A stretch of 64,000 nt of DNA from Marinitenerispora sediminis (GCF_003336425.1 NZ_QEIO01000016.1:46677-110676), one strand, 5' to 3'; counted from the stretch's first letter, positions 44,901 through 54,098 are shown. Notes: generated from the sequence alone by a model not told the origin. Numbers and translations are program-made.

Positions 44901-45905
44901 ATGCTGGACCTCGCGCGGCTGCGCGCGCTGCACGCGGTGCACACCCACGGCTCGGTCGTCGCCGCCGCCGCGGCGCTGGGATACACGCCCTCCGCCGTCT
45001 CCCAGCAGATCGCCAAGTTGGAACGCGAGACAGGTACCACGCTGCTGGAACGCCAGGGCCGCGGAGTGGCGCTGACCGACGCGGCGCAGCTGCTGGCGGC
45101 CACCGCCGAGCAGATGCTGACCCTCATGGAGCAGGCCGAGGTGGGCCTGGAGGAACGCCGCGGCCGACCCAGCGGACGGCTGACGGTGGCGGCGTTCCCG
45201 ACCGGTGCCCGGGGCCTCCTGCCGCCCGTGCTCGCCGAGCTCGCCCGTGCCCACCCGGCGCTGGACGTGCGGCTGGTCGAGGAGGACCCGCACCGGTCGG
45301 TGGACCTGGTGTCCCGCGGTGTGGTCGACCTCGCGGTCGCCCACGACTGGGACGTCGCGCCGCTGCCCGCGCCGGACGGGTTGGACCGCGCGGTGATCGG
45401 CGCGGACGTCTGCGACGTCGTGCTGCCGGAGGACCACCCGCTGGCGGCGCACGCGACGCTGGTGCGCGAGGACCTCACCGCGGCCCGGTGGATCTGCCAG
45501 CCGCCGGGGACCGTGTGCCACGACTGGCTGATGCGCACACTCCGCGCCACCGGCACCGAACCCGACGTCGCCTACCACGTCGCCGAGTACCAGACCCAGC
45601 TCGCGCTGGTGGCGGCCGGTCTGGGGATCGCGCTGGTGCCCCGGCTCGGGCGCGAGGCGCTGCCGCCCGGAGCCGTGGTCCGTCCGCTCGTACCGGCCCC
45701 GGTGCGGGGGCTGTTCGCCGTGTGGCGCAGCGGTGCCGCCCGGCGCCCGGCGATCACCGAGACGGTGCGGCTGCTGCGCGCGCACCGGTCCGCGTCCGGA
45801 GGCGGGGAGGAGGGCGGTCGGGCGCGACGGTCCTCCGCCGAACCCGAGTCGCGGGGTCCCGCAGCGGCGCCCTCCCCGCACCCCGCACCGGGGGTGCCGG
45901 CGTAG
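44901..45905 (+). CDS. LysR family regulator
   Basis: 334 residues from ATG 44901, with GGAGGG at six bases. N-terminal winged HTH: DLARLRALHAVHTHGSVVAA, AAALGYTPSAVSQQIAKLER. Then the effector domain GRLTVAAFPTGARGLLPPVL and LVAAGLGIALVPRLGREALP. A disordered Pro/Ser-rich tail of about 40 residues ends the protein, unusual for the family. Likely regulates the divergent EamA transporter in response to the exported metabolite. Confidence 0.92.
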   Translation: MLDLARLRALHAVHTHGSVVAAAAALGYTPSAVSQQIAKLERETGTTLLERQGRGVALTDAAQLLAATAEQMLTLMEQAEVGLEERRGRPSGRLTVAAFPTGARGLLPPVLAELARAHPALDVRLVEEDPHRSVDLVSRGVVDLAVAHDWDVAPLPAPDGLDRAVIGADVCDVVLPEDHPLAAHATLVREDLTAARWICQPPGTVCHDWLMRTLRATGTEPDVAYHVAEYQTQLALVAAGLGIALVPRLGREALPPGAVVRPLVPAPVRGLFAVWRSGAARRPAITETVRLLRAHRSASGGGEEGGRARRSSAEPESRGPAAAPSPHPAPGVPA

Positions 45906-46080
45906 CCCCGCCGTGGTGAGCGCCGCGCCGACGACCGCACCCCGCCGGCCCGACCGCTGAGGCGTCGGGCGGCCGCCCCGGCCGCCGTCGGCGGGGCAGC
46001 CGGCCCCGCCGCCTCGCGTGTCCGCCGGGAACCGGGGCCCGGCGCGCGCCGGACGGGCGCACTCTGGGAGTCTGGGCTCT

Positions 46081-47127
46081 ATGGACCTCGGATCCGCACG
46101 GCAGCTCTGGGACGTCCGTTCGGCCTGGCTGAACACCGCGCAGTACGGGATCCCGCCCCGGCCGGCCCATGAGGCGCTGCAGGCGGCGGTGGACACCTGG
46201 CGGCACGGGACCGGCGGCCCGGGTGCGTGGGGCGCGGCCACGGAGACCGCGCGGGCGGCGTTCGCCGAGCTGGTGGGCGCCGTTCCGCAGGACATCGTGC
46301 ACGGGTCGGCCACGTCCCAGATCCTGGGCACGGTCGCGGCGGCGGTCCCGGACGGCGCGCGGGTGGTCGTGCCGGAGGTGGAGTTCACCTCGAACCTGTA
46401 TCCGTGGCTGGCGCAGGCCGACCGCGGGGTCGAGGTGGTCACCGTCCCGCTGGCGAAGCTGCCCGACGCCATCGACGCGCGCACCTGGCTGGTGGCGTTC
46501 AGCCTGGTGCAGTCGGCCGGCGGCGAGGTGGCGCCGGTGGCCGACGTCCTCGCTGCGGCACGCCAGCACGGCGCCATGGTCAGCGTGGACGCGACGCAGG
46601 GGCTGGGCTGGCTGCCGCTGGACGCGGCGGACTTCGACGCCGTGGTGTGCTCCTGCTACAAGTGGCTGATGGCCCCGCGCGGGATCGCGTTCGGCTACCT
46701 CTCGCCGCGGCTGCGCTCCGTGATGCGTCCGAACAACGCCGGGCCGATGGCCGCCGCGGACCCGATGGGCGCCTTCTACGGCCCGGACATGCGGCTGGCC
46801 GACGGCGCGTCGCGGTTCGACATCTCGCCGGGCTGGTTCGCGGCGGTGGGCGCCGCCGCGTCCATCTGGGTGCTGCTCGACGTGGGGGTCGAGCGCATCC
46901 AAGCGCACAACGTGGCGCTCGCCAACCGCTTCCTGGCCGGGCTGGACCTGCCGCCCGGCGAGTCGGCGATCGTCTCGGTTGACGCACCGCCCGGCGCGCT
47001 GGACCGGCTGGCCGCCGAGGGGATCTGGGTGTCGGAGCGCGACGGCCGGCTCCGGGTCGCCTGCCACGTCTACACCACCGAGGAGGACGTGGACCGCGCG
47101 GCTGCGGCGCTGCGCGCACCGCGCTGA
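46081..47127 (+). CDS. class V aminotransferase (PLP enzyme)
   Basis: 348 residues from ATG 46081. Fold-type I PLP enzyme: LNTAQYGIPPRPAHEALQAA, GSATSQILGTVAAAVP (phosphate cup), SVDATQGLGWLPLDAADFDA (PLP-binding Asp), and CSCYKWLMAPRGIAFGYLSP with the Schiff-base Lys. Close in plan to kynureninase/cysteine desulfurase-like aminotransferases. Reaction not clear from sequence. Single gene following lysR. Confidence 0.88.
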   Translation: MDLGSARQLWDVRSAWLNTAQYGIPPRPAHEALQAAVDTWRHGTGGPGAWGAATETARAAFAELVGAVPQDIVHGSATSQILGTVAAAVPDGARVVVPEVEFTSNLYPWLAQADRGVEVVTVPLAKLPDAIDARTWLVAFSLVQSAGGEVAPVADVLAAARQHGAMVSVDATQGLGWLPLDAADFDAVVCSCYKWLMAPRGIAFGYLSPRLRSVMRPNNAGPMAAADPMGAFYGPDMRLADGASRFDISPGWFAAVGAAASIWVLLDVGVERIQAHNVALANRFLAGLDLPPGESAIVSVDAPPGALDRLAAEGIWVSERDGRLRVACHVYTTEEDVDRAAAALRAPR

Positions 47128-47310
47128 CCTGCGGTTCCGAGGCCGCAGGGGTGTCACGGCCGCCTGCCGCGGACGCTCCCGCCGCGCCGCCCTGCGGCGG
47201 GAGCGGGCGGCATCCAGGCATCGGCGTGTCGCCGTCACGTTCCGCACACATTCACACGTGAAACGTCACACTGGGTGAAGGATCAGTCGATTCGTTGTGA
47301 GGACATCACC

Positions 47311-47619
47311 ATGACCTTCCCCAAACACGCGCGGCCGGCCGCGCCCCCACTCGCGCGCTCGGCCGAGCGCCGCCATCTCTCGGAGCTGGCCGCCGCGCTG
47401 ACGCCCTACGGGGTGTGGGCTCGGGTCATCGAGGACGGCGCCCCGTTCCTCCGGGTGAGCAACCCGACCTCCAGCTGCGCCACCGAGGACGTCTCGTGCG
47501 AGCGGCGCGACCAGCACTACGCGTTCGTCACCACGTTCTGCCTGCAGCTGGGAACCAGCGACGACGTCCCGCGGGCGGCGCGGCGGACGGCATGGCTGGT
47601 CGGCGCCGCGGACCGCTGA
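47311..47619 (+). CDS. small protein of unknown function
   Basis: 102 residues from ATG 47311, with GAGGA six bases upstream. Blocks: RRHLSELAAALTPYGVWARV, IEDGAPFLRVSNPTSSCATE, DVSCERRDQHYAFVTTFCLQ; three Cys. The plan (short helix, then L-R-V-x-N-P and two Cys) recalls small proteins found near XRE/DUF397 genes in actinomycetes, but no such genes adjoin it. Function unknown. Confidence 0.6.
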   Translation: MTFPKHARPAAPPLARSAERRHLSELAAALTPYGVWARVIEDGAPFLRVSNPTSSCATEDVSCERRDQHYAFVTTFCLQLGTSDDVPRAARRTAWLVGAADR

Positions 47620-47838
47620 CCCCACGGCCGGCCCGGGCATCCGGTTCGTCAGGCGGACGCGCCCGCCTCCCCGTACGTCAGGCGGTGGACACGCACTGAC
47701 GTCGAGTCGAGCGGTGTCCGCCGACCTCGCCTCACACGGCCCGGCGCGCGGATCCCGGGCGGCCAGGCCGCCCGCCCCGGCACGGCCCGGGCCCGCCGGA
47801 CGCGCCGGGCCCGCCGTCCCGGCGGGCCCGTGAAACGA
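47620..47838. other. gene-free stretch
   Basis: About 220 bases; two short direct TCAGGCGG motifs (47649 and 47679) but no gene or RNA recognised. Confidence 0.35.
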
Positions 47839-47882
47839 CGAAGAGGCCGCGACCTGGTGGAACCAGGTTCACAGCCTCTTCG
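47839..47882. terminator. terminator downstream of tmRNA
   Basis: Outer stem CGAAGAGGC (47839-47847) with GCCTCTTCG (47874-47882), and an inner stem ACCTGGT/ACCAGGT (47852-47858 with 47862-47868). Lies 34 bases after the tmRNA 3' end. Confidence 0.7.
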
Positions 47883-47915
47883 AGGCGGTCGTCGCGACGA
47901 CGCGGCAACCGCGGG

Positions 47916-48286
47916 GGTGGAGGTGGCGGGAATCGAACCCGCGTCCTTCAGTACCGAGACAGGGCTTCTCCGGGCGCAGTCTGCTCAGCGTTCTACTCGG
48001 CTCCAGCGCTCTCGCAGACAAGTCGCTGACGAGCCCAGCCACGTGAATGTCCCGGTCAGGCCCCGTGGCCTGATCTGACCGGTAAGTCCCCTTAACGATG
48101 CCGGACCCTGAGCCGGAGACGGGCTCAGACCGACAGAGTCGCTATCGCTTAGGCAGCGAGAGCGAACTCAGTGCGCTTGGAATTGGCACTTGTTATTTGT
48201 GCGATCGCAGGATTAACGAGGTCACAACCGCAACCCTCGGCCCGCTTCCCCTGAAGCGTCTACCGAAGTCGAAACCGATCACCCCC
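47916..48286 (-). ncRNA. ssrA: transfer-messenger RNA
   Basis: About 371 bases. The 5' end GGGGGUG (48286-48280) pairs with CACCUCC near the 3' end, followed by ACC (CCA not fully encoded). The tRNA-like part has GGUUUCGAC at the 5' side and GGGUUCGAUUCCCG as T-arm. The tag frame reads ANSKRTEFALAA then UAA (about 48173-48138). tmRNA with SmpB frees stalled ribosomes and marks the unfinished protein for breakdown. The tag equals, from memory, that of Thermobifida fusca. Confidence 0.97.
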
Positions 48287-48383
48287 TGTGGAGTTGTCAA
48301 CAGGCCCTGGGGCCCGCTCGCACGCGCGACCGGGATCGCTCGTACAGTGGCAACGCTACCCTCATAACGCCCGAGAGACCAAG

Positions 48384-48902
48384 TCAATTCCCGTCGCCGG
48401 CGCGGACGTCCGGGCCGCCGGCCGGCTCCGGAGGGAGTCCCGCGGCGGCCAGGTCCGCGGTGAAGCGGACGAGCAGGCGGGCGAAGGCGGCGCGCTCCTC
48501 GGCCGGCCAGCCGGCGGTTCCGCGCCGGAAGACCTCGGCCTGGAAGTCCAGCGCCGCCGCGCGCAGCCGCACCCCGTCCTCGGTCAGCCGCAGCCCGGCC
48601 ACCCGTGCGTCGTCCGGGGCGGCCGCCCTGGCCAGGTAGCCCTCGCCGAGGGCCGCGGCCGCCATACGGCTGGCCGTCGACGGGCGGACGTGGATCCGCT
48701 CGGCGACGTCGCCGACCCGCAGCTCGGCGTCGGCGCACGGGAACGCCTGCACGACCAGCACGCTCGCGGTCGGCCGGTTCCCCCGGCGTGGCGGGCCGCC
48801 GGAGGGCGGGGCCGCCCAGCGGCGGACGAGGTCGAACAGCGCGCTACCGGCCGCGCCGGCGAGGTCGGCTTCCTTCTGCACCGCCCCAGTGTTCCACGGC
48901 AC
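48384..48902 (-). CDS. MarR family regulator
   Basis: 172 residues from GTG 48902; GTG 48881 is also possible. Winged helix: VGDVAERIHVRPSTASRMAA (recognition helix), ARAAAPDDARVAGLRLTEDG (wing), flanked by dimer helices. The C-terminus is Pro/Gly-rich. Divergent from an NTF2-like gene whose start is covered by a perfect palindrome, the likely operator. Signal unknown. Confidence 0.88.
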   Translation of the reverse strand: MPWNTGAVQKEADLAGAAGSALFDLVRRWAAPPSGGPPRRGNRPTASVLVVQAFPCADAELRVGDVAERIHVRPSTASRMAAAALGEGYLARAAAPDDARVAGLRLTEDGVRLRAAALDFQAEVFRRGTAGWPAEERAAFARLLVRFTADLAAAGLPPEPAGGPDVRAGDGN

Positions 48903-48912
48903 CTCTTCACTC

Positions 48913-48935
48913 TAGACTTATGTGTATGACACATA
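48913..48935. promoter_or_regulatory. promoter -10 and MarR operator over the NTF2-like start
   Basis: TAGACT (48913-48918) is a good -10. The palindrome TATGTGT-ATG-ACACATA (48919-48935) follows, with the ATG start codon exactly at its centre (48926). A start of transcription seven to eight bases after the -10 would be the A of this ATG, giving a leaderless mRNA controlled by operator binding. Confidence 0.75.
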
Positions 48936-49342
48936 TAAATCGCGCCGCCCCCTGTCCCACAGGGCTCGTGCACGCCTGGCACGACGCCGTCAACCGCGGC
49001 GACGCCGAGACCGCCGCCGGCCTGTGCGGGCCCAACGTCCGGGTCGGCGGCCCCCGGGGCGGGAGCGGCGGCCGAGACGCGGTCCGCGCCTGGGTCGGGC
49101 AGGCGGGCGTGCACCTGGTGCCGCTGCGCACCTGGAGCGTGCCCGGGACCACCACCACGGTGGTCGTGGAGCAGCAGGCGTCCTGGCCGGGCCGGCCGGA
49201 GCCCGGGGCCGGCGAGGCGCGGCGGGCCGCCTCGGTGTTCCGGGTGACGGACGCGGGGATCAGCGCGATCCTGCGCTTCGCGGACCTGCCCGGTGCCCTC
49301 GCCGACGCCGGACTGCCCGCGGACGCGCCCGCCGACGAGTGA
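48926..49342 (+). CDS. SnoaL/NTF2-like protein
   Basis: 138 residues from ATG 48926 (ATG 48920 also in frame). MTHINRAAPCPTGLVHAWHD, AVNRGDAETAAGLCGPNVRV, GGRDAVRAWVGQAGVHLVPL, RRAASVFRVTDAGISAILRF: the alpha+beta barrel of the SnoaL-like superfamily. Small cytoplasmic enzyme or binding protein; reaction unknown. Start codon sits in the centre of the presumed MarR operator. Confidence 0.82.
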   Translation: MTHINRAAPCPTGLVHAWHDAVNRGDAETAAGLCGPNVRVGGPRGGSGGRDAVRAWVGQAGVHLVPLRTWSVPGTTTTVVVEQQASWPGRPEPGAGEARRAASVFRVTDAGISAILRFADLPGALADAGLPADAPADE

Positions 49343-49385
49343 ACCTCGGGCAACGAGAAACCCCCGCGGGCGCGGACGGGATCCA

Positions 49386-49484
49386 TCAACGCTGCCCGCG
49401 AGGGCGGCCGGCAGGGTCAGGCCGGCCTCGAACCAACAGGGCCTCCCCCGAGATGAGGTCCTGCCATTCACGACTGGTCACCAC
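49386..49484 (-). CDS. possible 32-residue peptide
   Basis: GTG 49484 with AAGGGGG upstream opens VVTSREWQDLISGEALLVRG and ends at TGA 49386-49388. The bases form a loose hairpin (GGCAGG...CCTGCC). It lies between a convergent NTF2-like gene and the terminator of the PBP-like gene. Good initiation signal, but no family and no downstream partner; weak call. Confidence 0.22.
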   Translation of the reverse strand: MVTSREWQDLISGEALLVRGRPDPAGRPRGQR

Positions 49485-49515
49485 AACCCCCTTTGTGGGC
49501 CAGTCATATAGGAAG

Positions 49516-49558
49516 ACGCCCCGGGGGGCCAGGATGGTTGCCCGGCCCCGCGGGGCGT
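49516..49558. terminator. terminator after the PBP-like gene
   Basis: 15-base stem with one mismatch (49516-49530 with 49544-49558), 50 bases after the stop of the minus-strand PBP-like gene. Confidence 0.6.
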
Positions 49559-49607
49559 TTCACTCCGCGGCGGCTCCCCGCTGGAGCGGGGGGTCCGCCA
49601 GCCGCTC

Positions 49608-51587
49608 TCAGTACGTCGGACCGCCGCCCGCGGCGCTGTTGCCGGCGGCCTGGGCGCCCTCCGCCGCTCCGGCTCCGATGTCCTGGACGTAGTCGTAGGG
49701 CAGGCGCTGCAAGAAGTCCGCGATGGAGCCGACCGCGTAGGAGTACCCGGCGGACTCCGGGCCCACCTCGACCGCCGCCGCGAAGGCGACCTGGCCCTGG
49801 AACCCGACGAACCACTGGACGACGGTGTCCTCGCCGTCGACCTCCTGCCGGGCGGTCCCGGTCTGGCCGTGCACCGGCACCGTGCCGACGTTGGCTCCCG
49901 TCCCGGCGCCCTGCTGGACGGTCGCGCGCATCATGGTGCGCAGGGCCTGGACCGTCTCCGGGTCGAGTTCGGCGCCCGGTTCGGGCTCCTCGGCCTGCTC
50001 GGTGTCGGTGACCAGCCGGGGCGCGTGCCAGGAGCCGTCGGCGACCGCCCCGGCCGCCAGGGCCATGCCGAGCGGGCTGACCCGCACTCCTTCGGCACCC
50101 ACCAGCGCGGCCGAGGTCGCCGGAGCGCCGTCCGCCACGGAGACCTCGCCGGGGAACGTGGGCACCGACAGCCGCCAGTCGCCGCCGACGCCGAACGCCG
50201 CCGCCGTCTCGGCGACCTGCTCCGGCGCGACCCGGTCTCCCAGGCTGGCGAAGGCGGTGGTGCAGGCGCTGGCGAAGTCCTGCGTCAGGGTCGTCTCGCC
50301 CCACAGCTGCCCGGCGGCGTTGCTGAAGGTGCGGTCACCGACGTTGAGCTCCGCCTCGCACGGGACATGGGTGTCGGCGGTGACCTCCCCGCTACCGAGC
50401 AGGGCGGCGGCCGAGATGATGGTGAACGCCTCGCCCGGCAGGTACTCGTCGGTGAAGGCGCCGGCGTGGTCGGCGCTGTCCGGCTGGCTGGCGGCGGCGA
50501 GGATCTCGCCGCTGCGCGCGTCCACCGCCACCACCGAGGCGTGGCGCACGATGGCGCTGATGCCGGCCAGCGAGCCCTCCGCGGCCTCCTGCACGGCGCT
50601 GTCCAGGGTGGTGCTGAGCGACCCGCTCGACTCCCCTGGCCACTCCTCCAGGACCTCGGTCTGCTCACCGCTCGCGTCGAGCGTCACGATCTTGGTGGTG
50701 GCGGTGCCGGCGAGCTGCTGCTGGAACACGCTCTGCAGGCCGCCGAGTCCCACCGTGTCGCCGGCCTGGTAGGGGCCGGACACCCGCGAGGAGACCTTGT
50801 GCTCGACGGTGCCCGCGACGTCGCCGATCACCCCGGCGGCCATCGTGGGATTGAGCGGCATCGTGAGTTCGGTGGTCTCGACGCCCGGGATGCTCCCCGC
50901 GCGGGTGAGCAGGGTCGGGGCGACGTCGTCGCGGCGCATCAGCACCAGCGGCTGGAACTCCTCCGGGGGCGCCGAGCGGACCCGGTTGAGCAGCGGTTCC
51001 GGGTCCTCACCCAGCAGTTCGGCGAGCGCGCCGACCCCCTCGCTCACGTCGTCGAGCGCGGCCGGGCGGACCCCGAACGCCACCACGTCGGTGCCGCCCA
51101 CCAGGGGGTTCTCGTTGCGGTCGTAGATCTGCCCGCGGTCGGGGACGTCGTAGGTGACGGCGAGGCGCTCGCCGTCGCCGAGCCGGGGGTGGATCACCGC
51201 GGGCGACCACTGGATGACCCAGCCCGTGCCGCTGCGGGTCAGCGGCATGCTGCCCTCGTAGGTCCACACCGGGTCGCCGATGCCGAGATCGGCCTGGACG
51301 TCGAAGGTCGCCGTCGCGCTGTCCCCCTCGCGGGAGATGGGACCGAGCCCGAGCCGCAGGGCGGCCATGTCCAGCTGGTCGCGGGCCTGGCGGAGCGCCT
51401 GGGCGACAGCGTCGACGTCGCCATCGGTCTGGCGGGCGGCGGATTCGTAGTCGCCGGCCTGCCAGTCCAGCAGGAACGTGCGTACGGCGACCTCGGGGCT
51501 GGGCTCGGCCGCGCACGCGGTCACGGCCGCCGCCATGGCGAGACTCGCGCCGGCGGCGAGGATTCGACGGAGGTGACGGGGGGACAC
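49608..51587 (-). CDS. penicillin-binding-protein-like lipoprotein lacking catalytic motifs
   Basis: 659 residues from GTG 51587, with AAAGGA upstream. Lipoprotein signal with lipobox AVTAC (about 21-25). Then an NTF2-like MecA-N domain (FLLDWQAGDYESAARQTDGD), the PBP dimerisation domain (VPDRGQIYDRNENPLVGGTD) and a transpeptidase-type domain. The usual active-site motifs are replaced: SxxK reads EAFT in LPGEAFTII, SxN reads ACT in FASACTTAFA, and KTG reads QTG in VHGQTGTAR. The fold is kept full length, so this looks like a pseudoenzyme anchored outside the membrane rather than a decayed gene. It sits directly after smpB on the same strand, separated by a tandem-repeat region. Confidence 0.85.
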   Translation of the reverse strand: MSPRHLRRILAAGASLAMAAAVTACAAEPSPEVAVRTFLLDWQAGDYESAARQTDGDVDAVAQALRQARDQLDMAALRLGLGPISREGDSATATFDVQADLGIGDPVWTYEGSMPLTRSGTGWVIQWSPAVIHPRLGDGERLAVTYDVPDRGQIYDRNENPLVGGTDVVAFGVRPAALDDVSEGVGALAELLGEDPEPLLNRVRSAPPEEFQPLVLMRRDDVAPTLLTRAGSIPGVETTELTMPLNPTMAAGVIGDVAGTVEHKVSSRVSGPYQAGDTVGLGGLQSVFQQQLAGTATTKIVTLDASGEQTEVLEEWPGESSGSLSTTLDSAVQEAAEGSLAGISAIVRHASVVAVDARSGEILAAASQPDSADHAGAFTDEYLPGEAFTIISAAALLGSGEVTADTHVPCEAELNVGDRTFSNAAGQLWGETTLTQDFASACTTAFASLGDRVAPEQVAETAAAFGVGGDWRLSVPTFPGEVSVADGAPATSAALVGAEGVRVSPLGMALAAGAVADGSWHAPRLVTDTEQAEEPEPGAELDPETVQALRTMMRATVQQGAGTGANVGTVPVHGQTGTARQEVDGEDTVVQWFVGFQGQVAFAAAVEVGPESAGYSYAVGSIADFLQRLPYDYVQDIGAGAAEGAQAAGNSAAGGGPTY

Positions 51588-51651
51588 CCTCGGTGGTCCT
51601 TTCACAGCGCCTGTGCGCTTGTCGGGTGCTCCGGCCGAGCGGGCCCAGCCA

Positions 51652-51813
51652 GAGCGGCTGCGGAGCGGGACGAGATCCGAGCGGCTGCGGAGCGGGAACC
51701 AGCCAGAGCGGCCGCGGAGCGGGAAGAGATCCGAACGGCCGCCGAACCGGAAGAGGCCCGAGCCGCCGCCGGGTGCGGAAACACCCGAGCGGCCGCGGAG
51801 CGGCGAACCGCGC
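51652..51813. repeat. 27-bp degenerate tandem repeat, six units
   Basis: Units begin GAGCGGC(T/C)GCGGAGCGGGA and lie 27 bases apart (starts 51652, 51679, 51706, 51733, 51760, 51787), decaying to the right. The period is nine codons. The minus frame in phase with the PBP-like gene is open through it (units such as GRSGWFPLR and SRSDLVPLR) up to 51911, but third-position bias is weak. It fills the 327-base gap between smpB and the PBP-like gene. Confidence 0.8.
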
Positions 51814-51914
51814 CGGGGACGCGCGCGGCCCCGGAAGCGCCAGCCCGGCCGACCGCGGCGCGCGCCGCCCCGGGACAACTCACCTCGCCCACGCCGCGCT
51901 CCCCGGAACACCGC

Positions 51915-52379
51915 TCAGCGCCGGCGGCGGAGCGCCCGTTCGACCTCGCGCGCCGCCTCGCGTTCCGCGATGGCGTGGCGTTTGTCGTACGAGCGCTTGC
52001 CGCGCGCCAGCGCGAGTTCGACCTTGGCCCTGCCGTCGCGGAAGTACAGCATCAGCGGGACCAGGGTGCGTCCCGGTTCCTGGGTCTTGCCGATCAGCTT
52101 GGCGATCTCTTCGCGGTGCAGCAGGAGCTTACGCGGCCGACGCGCTGCGTGGTTGGTCCAGGTCCCGTGCGCGTACTCGGGGATGTGGACGTTCTCCAGC
52201 CACACCTCACCGTCCTTCACCTGGGCGAATCCGTCCACCAGGGAGGCGCGCCCGGCACGCAGCGACTTCACCTCGGTGCCGGTGAGGACGAGCCCCGCCT
52301 CGTAGGTGTCATCGATGTGGTAGTCGTGCCGAGCTCGCCGGTTCTGGGCGATGACCTTGCGCCCCTTTTCCCGTGGCAC
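51915..52379 (-). CDS. smpB: SsrA-binding protein SmpB
   Basis: 154 residues from GTG 52379, with GGAAGGGA upstream; homologues begin MPREKGRK as here. Motifs: [40 protein letters not shown], and the basic tail [20 protein letters not shown]. Binds the tRNA-like part of tmRNA and brings it to stalled ribosomes. Follows ftsX by 44 bases in the usual actinobacterial order; ssrA is 3.6 kb further on, interrupted by three other genes. Confidence 0.97.
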   Translation of the reverse strand: MPREKGRKVIAQNRRARHDYHIDDTYEAGLVLTGTEVKSLRAGRASLVDGFAQVKDGEVWLENVHIPEYAHGTWTNHAARRPRKLLLHREEIAKLIGKTQEPGRTLVPLMLYFRDGRAKVELALARGKRSYDKRHAIAEREAAREVERALRRRR

Positions 52380-52423
52380 TGGATCTTCCCTTCCTGACCG
52401 CACGCGCGCGGGCCGCGGTGGGC

Positions 52424-53332
52424 TCAGACGCGCAGGTAGCGGCGCAACGTGAGGAACGACGCGATGGTACAGAGCAGCACGCCCAGGATGATCGACACGC
52501 CGATCACGTAGAAGACCGACCCCAGGCCGAGCGTGACGTTGAACTGGAACCACGACTGGATCCGGTCCAGCAGGAAGTACTTCGTGGCGAAGATGAACCC
52601 GGAGGCGAAGATACCGCCGATCAGGCCGGAGATCGCGCCTTCCAGCAGGAACGGCAGCTGGATGTAGAAGTTGGACGCGCCGACGAGCCGCATGATGCCG
52701 GTCTCGCGCCGCCGGCTGTAGGCCGACAGCCGGATCGTGTTGCCGATGAGCAGCGCGGCGGCGACCAGCTGCACCATGGCGACGGTCAGCGCGGCCCACT
52801 TGAGGCCGTCGAGCAGGCCGAAGAAGCGGTCCAGGACCCCCTGGTCGTTGGAGATGGTGTCGATACCGGGCCGGCCCTCGACCGCGCTCTGCACGGCCTC
52901 GTAGTCGTCCGGGGTCGCCAGCTTCACCCGGAAGTTGTCCGGGATGTCGCCCTCCTGGGTGGCCTCGACGAGGGCCTCCTGGTTGGAGAAGCGCTGCTGG
53001 AAGTCGGCGTAGGCCTCGGCCGCGGTGACGTACTCGACGCTGGCCACCTCCGACATCTGGTCCAGGTCGGCCTGGATCGCCTCCCGGTCCGCCTCGGTGG
53101 CCGCACCGTTCTCCTCGCAGACCGCGCTGGGGGAGTTGTCGGTGCACAGGTAGATCGTGAGCGAGATCTGCGAGTCCCACGTCCGGCGCATTTCCGTGAC
53201 CTGCTGGTTGATCAGCAGACCGGCGCCAAAGAGCGCGAGCGAGATCGCCACCGTGGTGATCACCGCGATGGTCATCGTGAGGTTTCGGCGCAGGCCGATC
53301 CAGATCTCAGAAAGTACGAACTGTGCTCGCAT
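52424..53332 (-). CDS. ftsX: cell division protein FtsX
   Basis: 302 residues from ATG 53332. N-terminal helix ([20 protein letters not shown]), extracytoplasmic domain (about 45-170) with [20 protein letters not shown], then three C-terminal helices and the motif [20 protein letters not shown]. Partner of the FtsE ATPase; the complex passes ATP-driven changes to peptidoglycan hydrolases outside. Second gene of the ftsEX pair, 76 bases after ftsE. Confidence 0.96.
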   Translation of the reverse strand: MRAQFVLSEIWIGLRRNLTMTIAVITTVAISLALFGAGLLINQQVTEMRRTWDSQISLTIYLCTDNSPSAVCEENGAATEADREAIQADLDQMSEVASVEYVTAAEAYADFQQRFSNQEALVEATQEGDIPDNFRVKLATPDDYEAVQSAVEGRPGIDTISNDQGVLDRFFGLLDGLKWAALTVAMVQLVAAALLIGNTIRLSAYSRRRETGIMRLVGASNFYIQLPFLLEGAISGLIGGIFASGFIFATKYFLLDRIQSWFQFNVTLGLGSVFYVIGVSIILGVLLCTIASFLTLRRYLRV

Positions 53333-53408
53333 GATGTATTAAGGGTCCATCCTTGTCGGGCTTCGCCGCGCTGCTCGGCCAGCGCTGGAACGCGCAGCCG
53401 ACCGGGCC

Positions 53409-54098
53409 TCAGTAGGCCTGGCCGTACACACCACGCGTCTGGTCCCGCACGACCTGGCCCTCTTCGAGCTCAATGACGCGTTTGCGCATCGAGTCGACGA
53501 TGGCGGCATCGTGGGTCGCCATGACGACGGTCGTTCCGGTCCGGTTGATTCGGTCGAGCACCTTCATGATGCCGATCGACGTGGCGGGGTCGATGTTTCC
53601 GGTGGGCTCGTCGGCCAGCAGGATCTGCGGCCGGTTGACGAACGCCCGCGCGATGGCGACACGCTGCTGCTCGCCGCCGGAGAGTTCGCCGGGCATCCGG
53701 GTGGCCTTGCCTTCGAGGCCGACGAGTTCGACAACCTCCGGGACCACCTTGCGGATGAACCGGCGGGGCTTGCCGATGACTTCCAGGGCGAACGCGACGT
53801 TCTCGAAGACGTTCTTGTTCGGCAGCAGCCGGAAGTCCTGGAACACGCAGCCGATGCGGCGCCGCAGGTGCGGCACCTTCCAGTTGGACAGGCGTGCGAG
53901 GTCCTTGCCCGCGACGTGCACCCGGCCCTTGGTGGGCTTCTCCTCCTTGAGGACAAGCCGCAGGAACGTTGACTTACCCGAGCCGGACGGGCCGACGAGG
54001 AAGACGAACTCCCCCTTGTCGACGTCGATGGAAACGCCGTCGAGAGCCGGGCGCTTCTGGGTCGGGTAGACCTTCGTGACGTTTTCGAGGTGTATCAC
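53409..54098 (-). CDS. ftsE: cell division ATP-binding protein FtsE
   Basis: 229 residues from GTG 54098 (the open extension to 54227 is unsupported; no clear ribosome site). ABC ATPase: Walker [11 protein letters not shown]-loop [20 protein letters not shown], signature [14 protein letters not shown], Walker [13 protein letters not shown]-loop ATHD. The FtsE-specific family start [12 protein letters not shown] is present. Works with FtsX at the septum. Confidence 0.96.
   Translation of the reverse strand: MIHLENVTKVYPTQKRPALDGVSIDVDKGEFVFLVGPSGSGKSTFLRLVLKEEKPTKGRVHVAGKDLARLSNWKVPHLRRRIGCVFQDFRLLPNKNVFENVAFALEVIGKPRRFIRKVVPEVVELVGLEGKATRMPGELSGGEQQRVAIARAFVNRPQILLADEPTGNIDPATSIGIMKVLDRINRTGTTVVMATHDAAIVDSMRKRVIELEEGQVVRDQTRGVYGQAY

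Noticed and set aside
49415..49470. tRNA-like stretch on the minus strand (GGTTCGAGGCC with flanking GGCAGG/CCTGCC)
   Set aside because: No acceptor, D-arm or anticodon arm of proper size; the T-arm pairing relies on G-U pairs. Same bases can be read as a short peptide frame.
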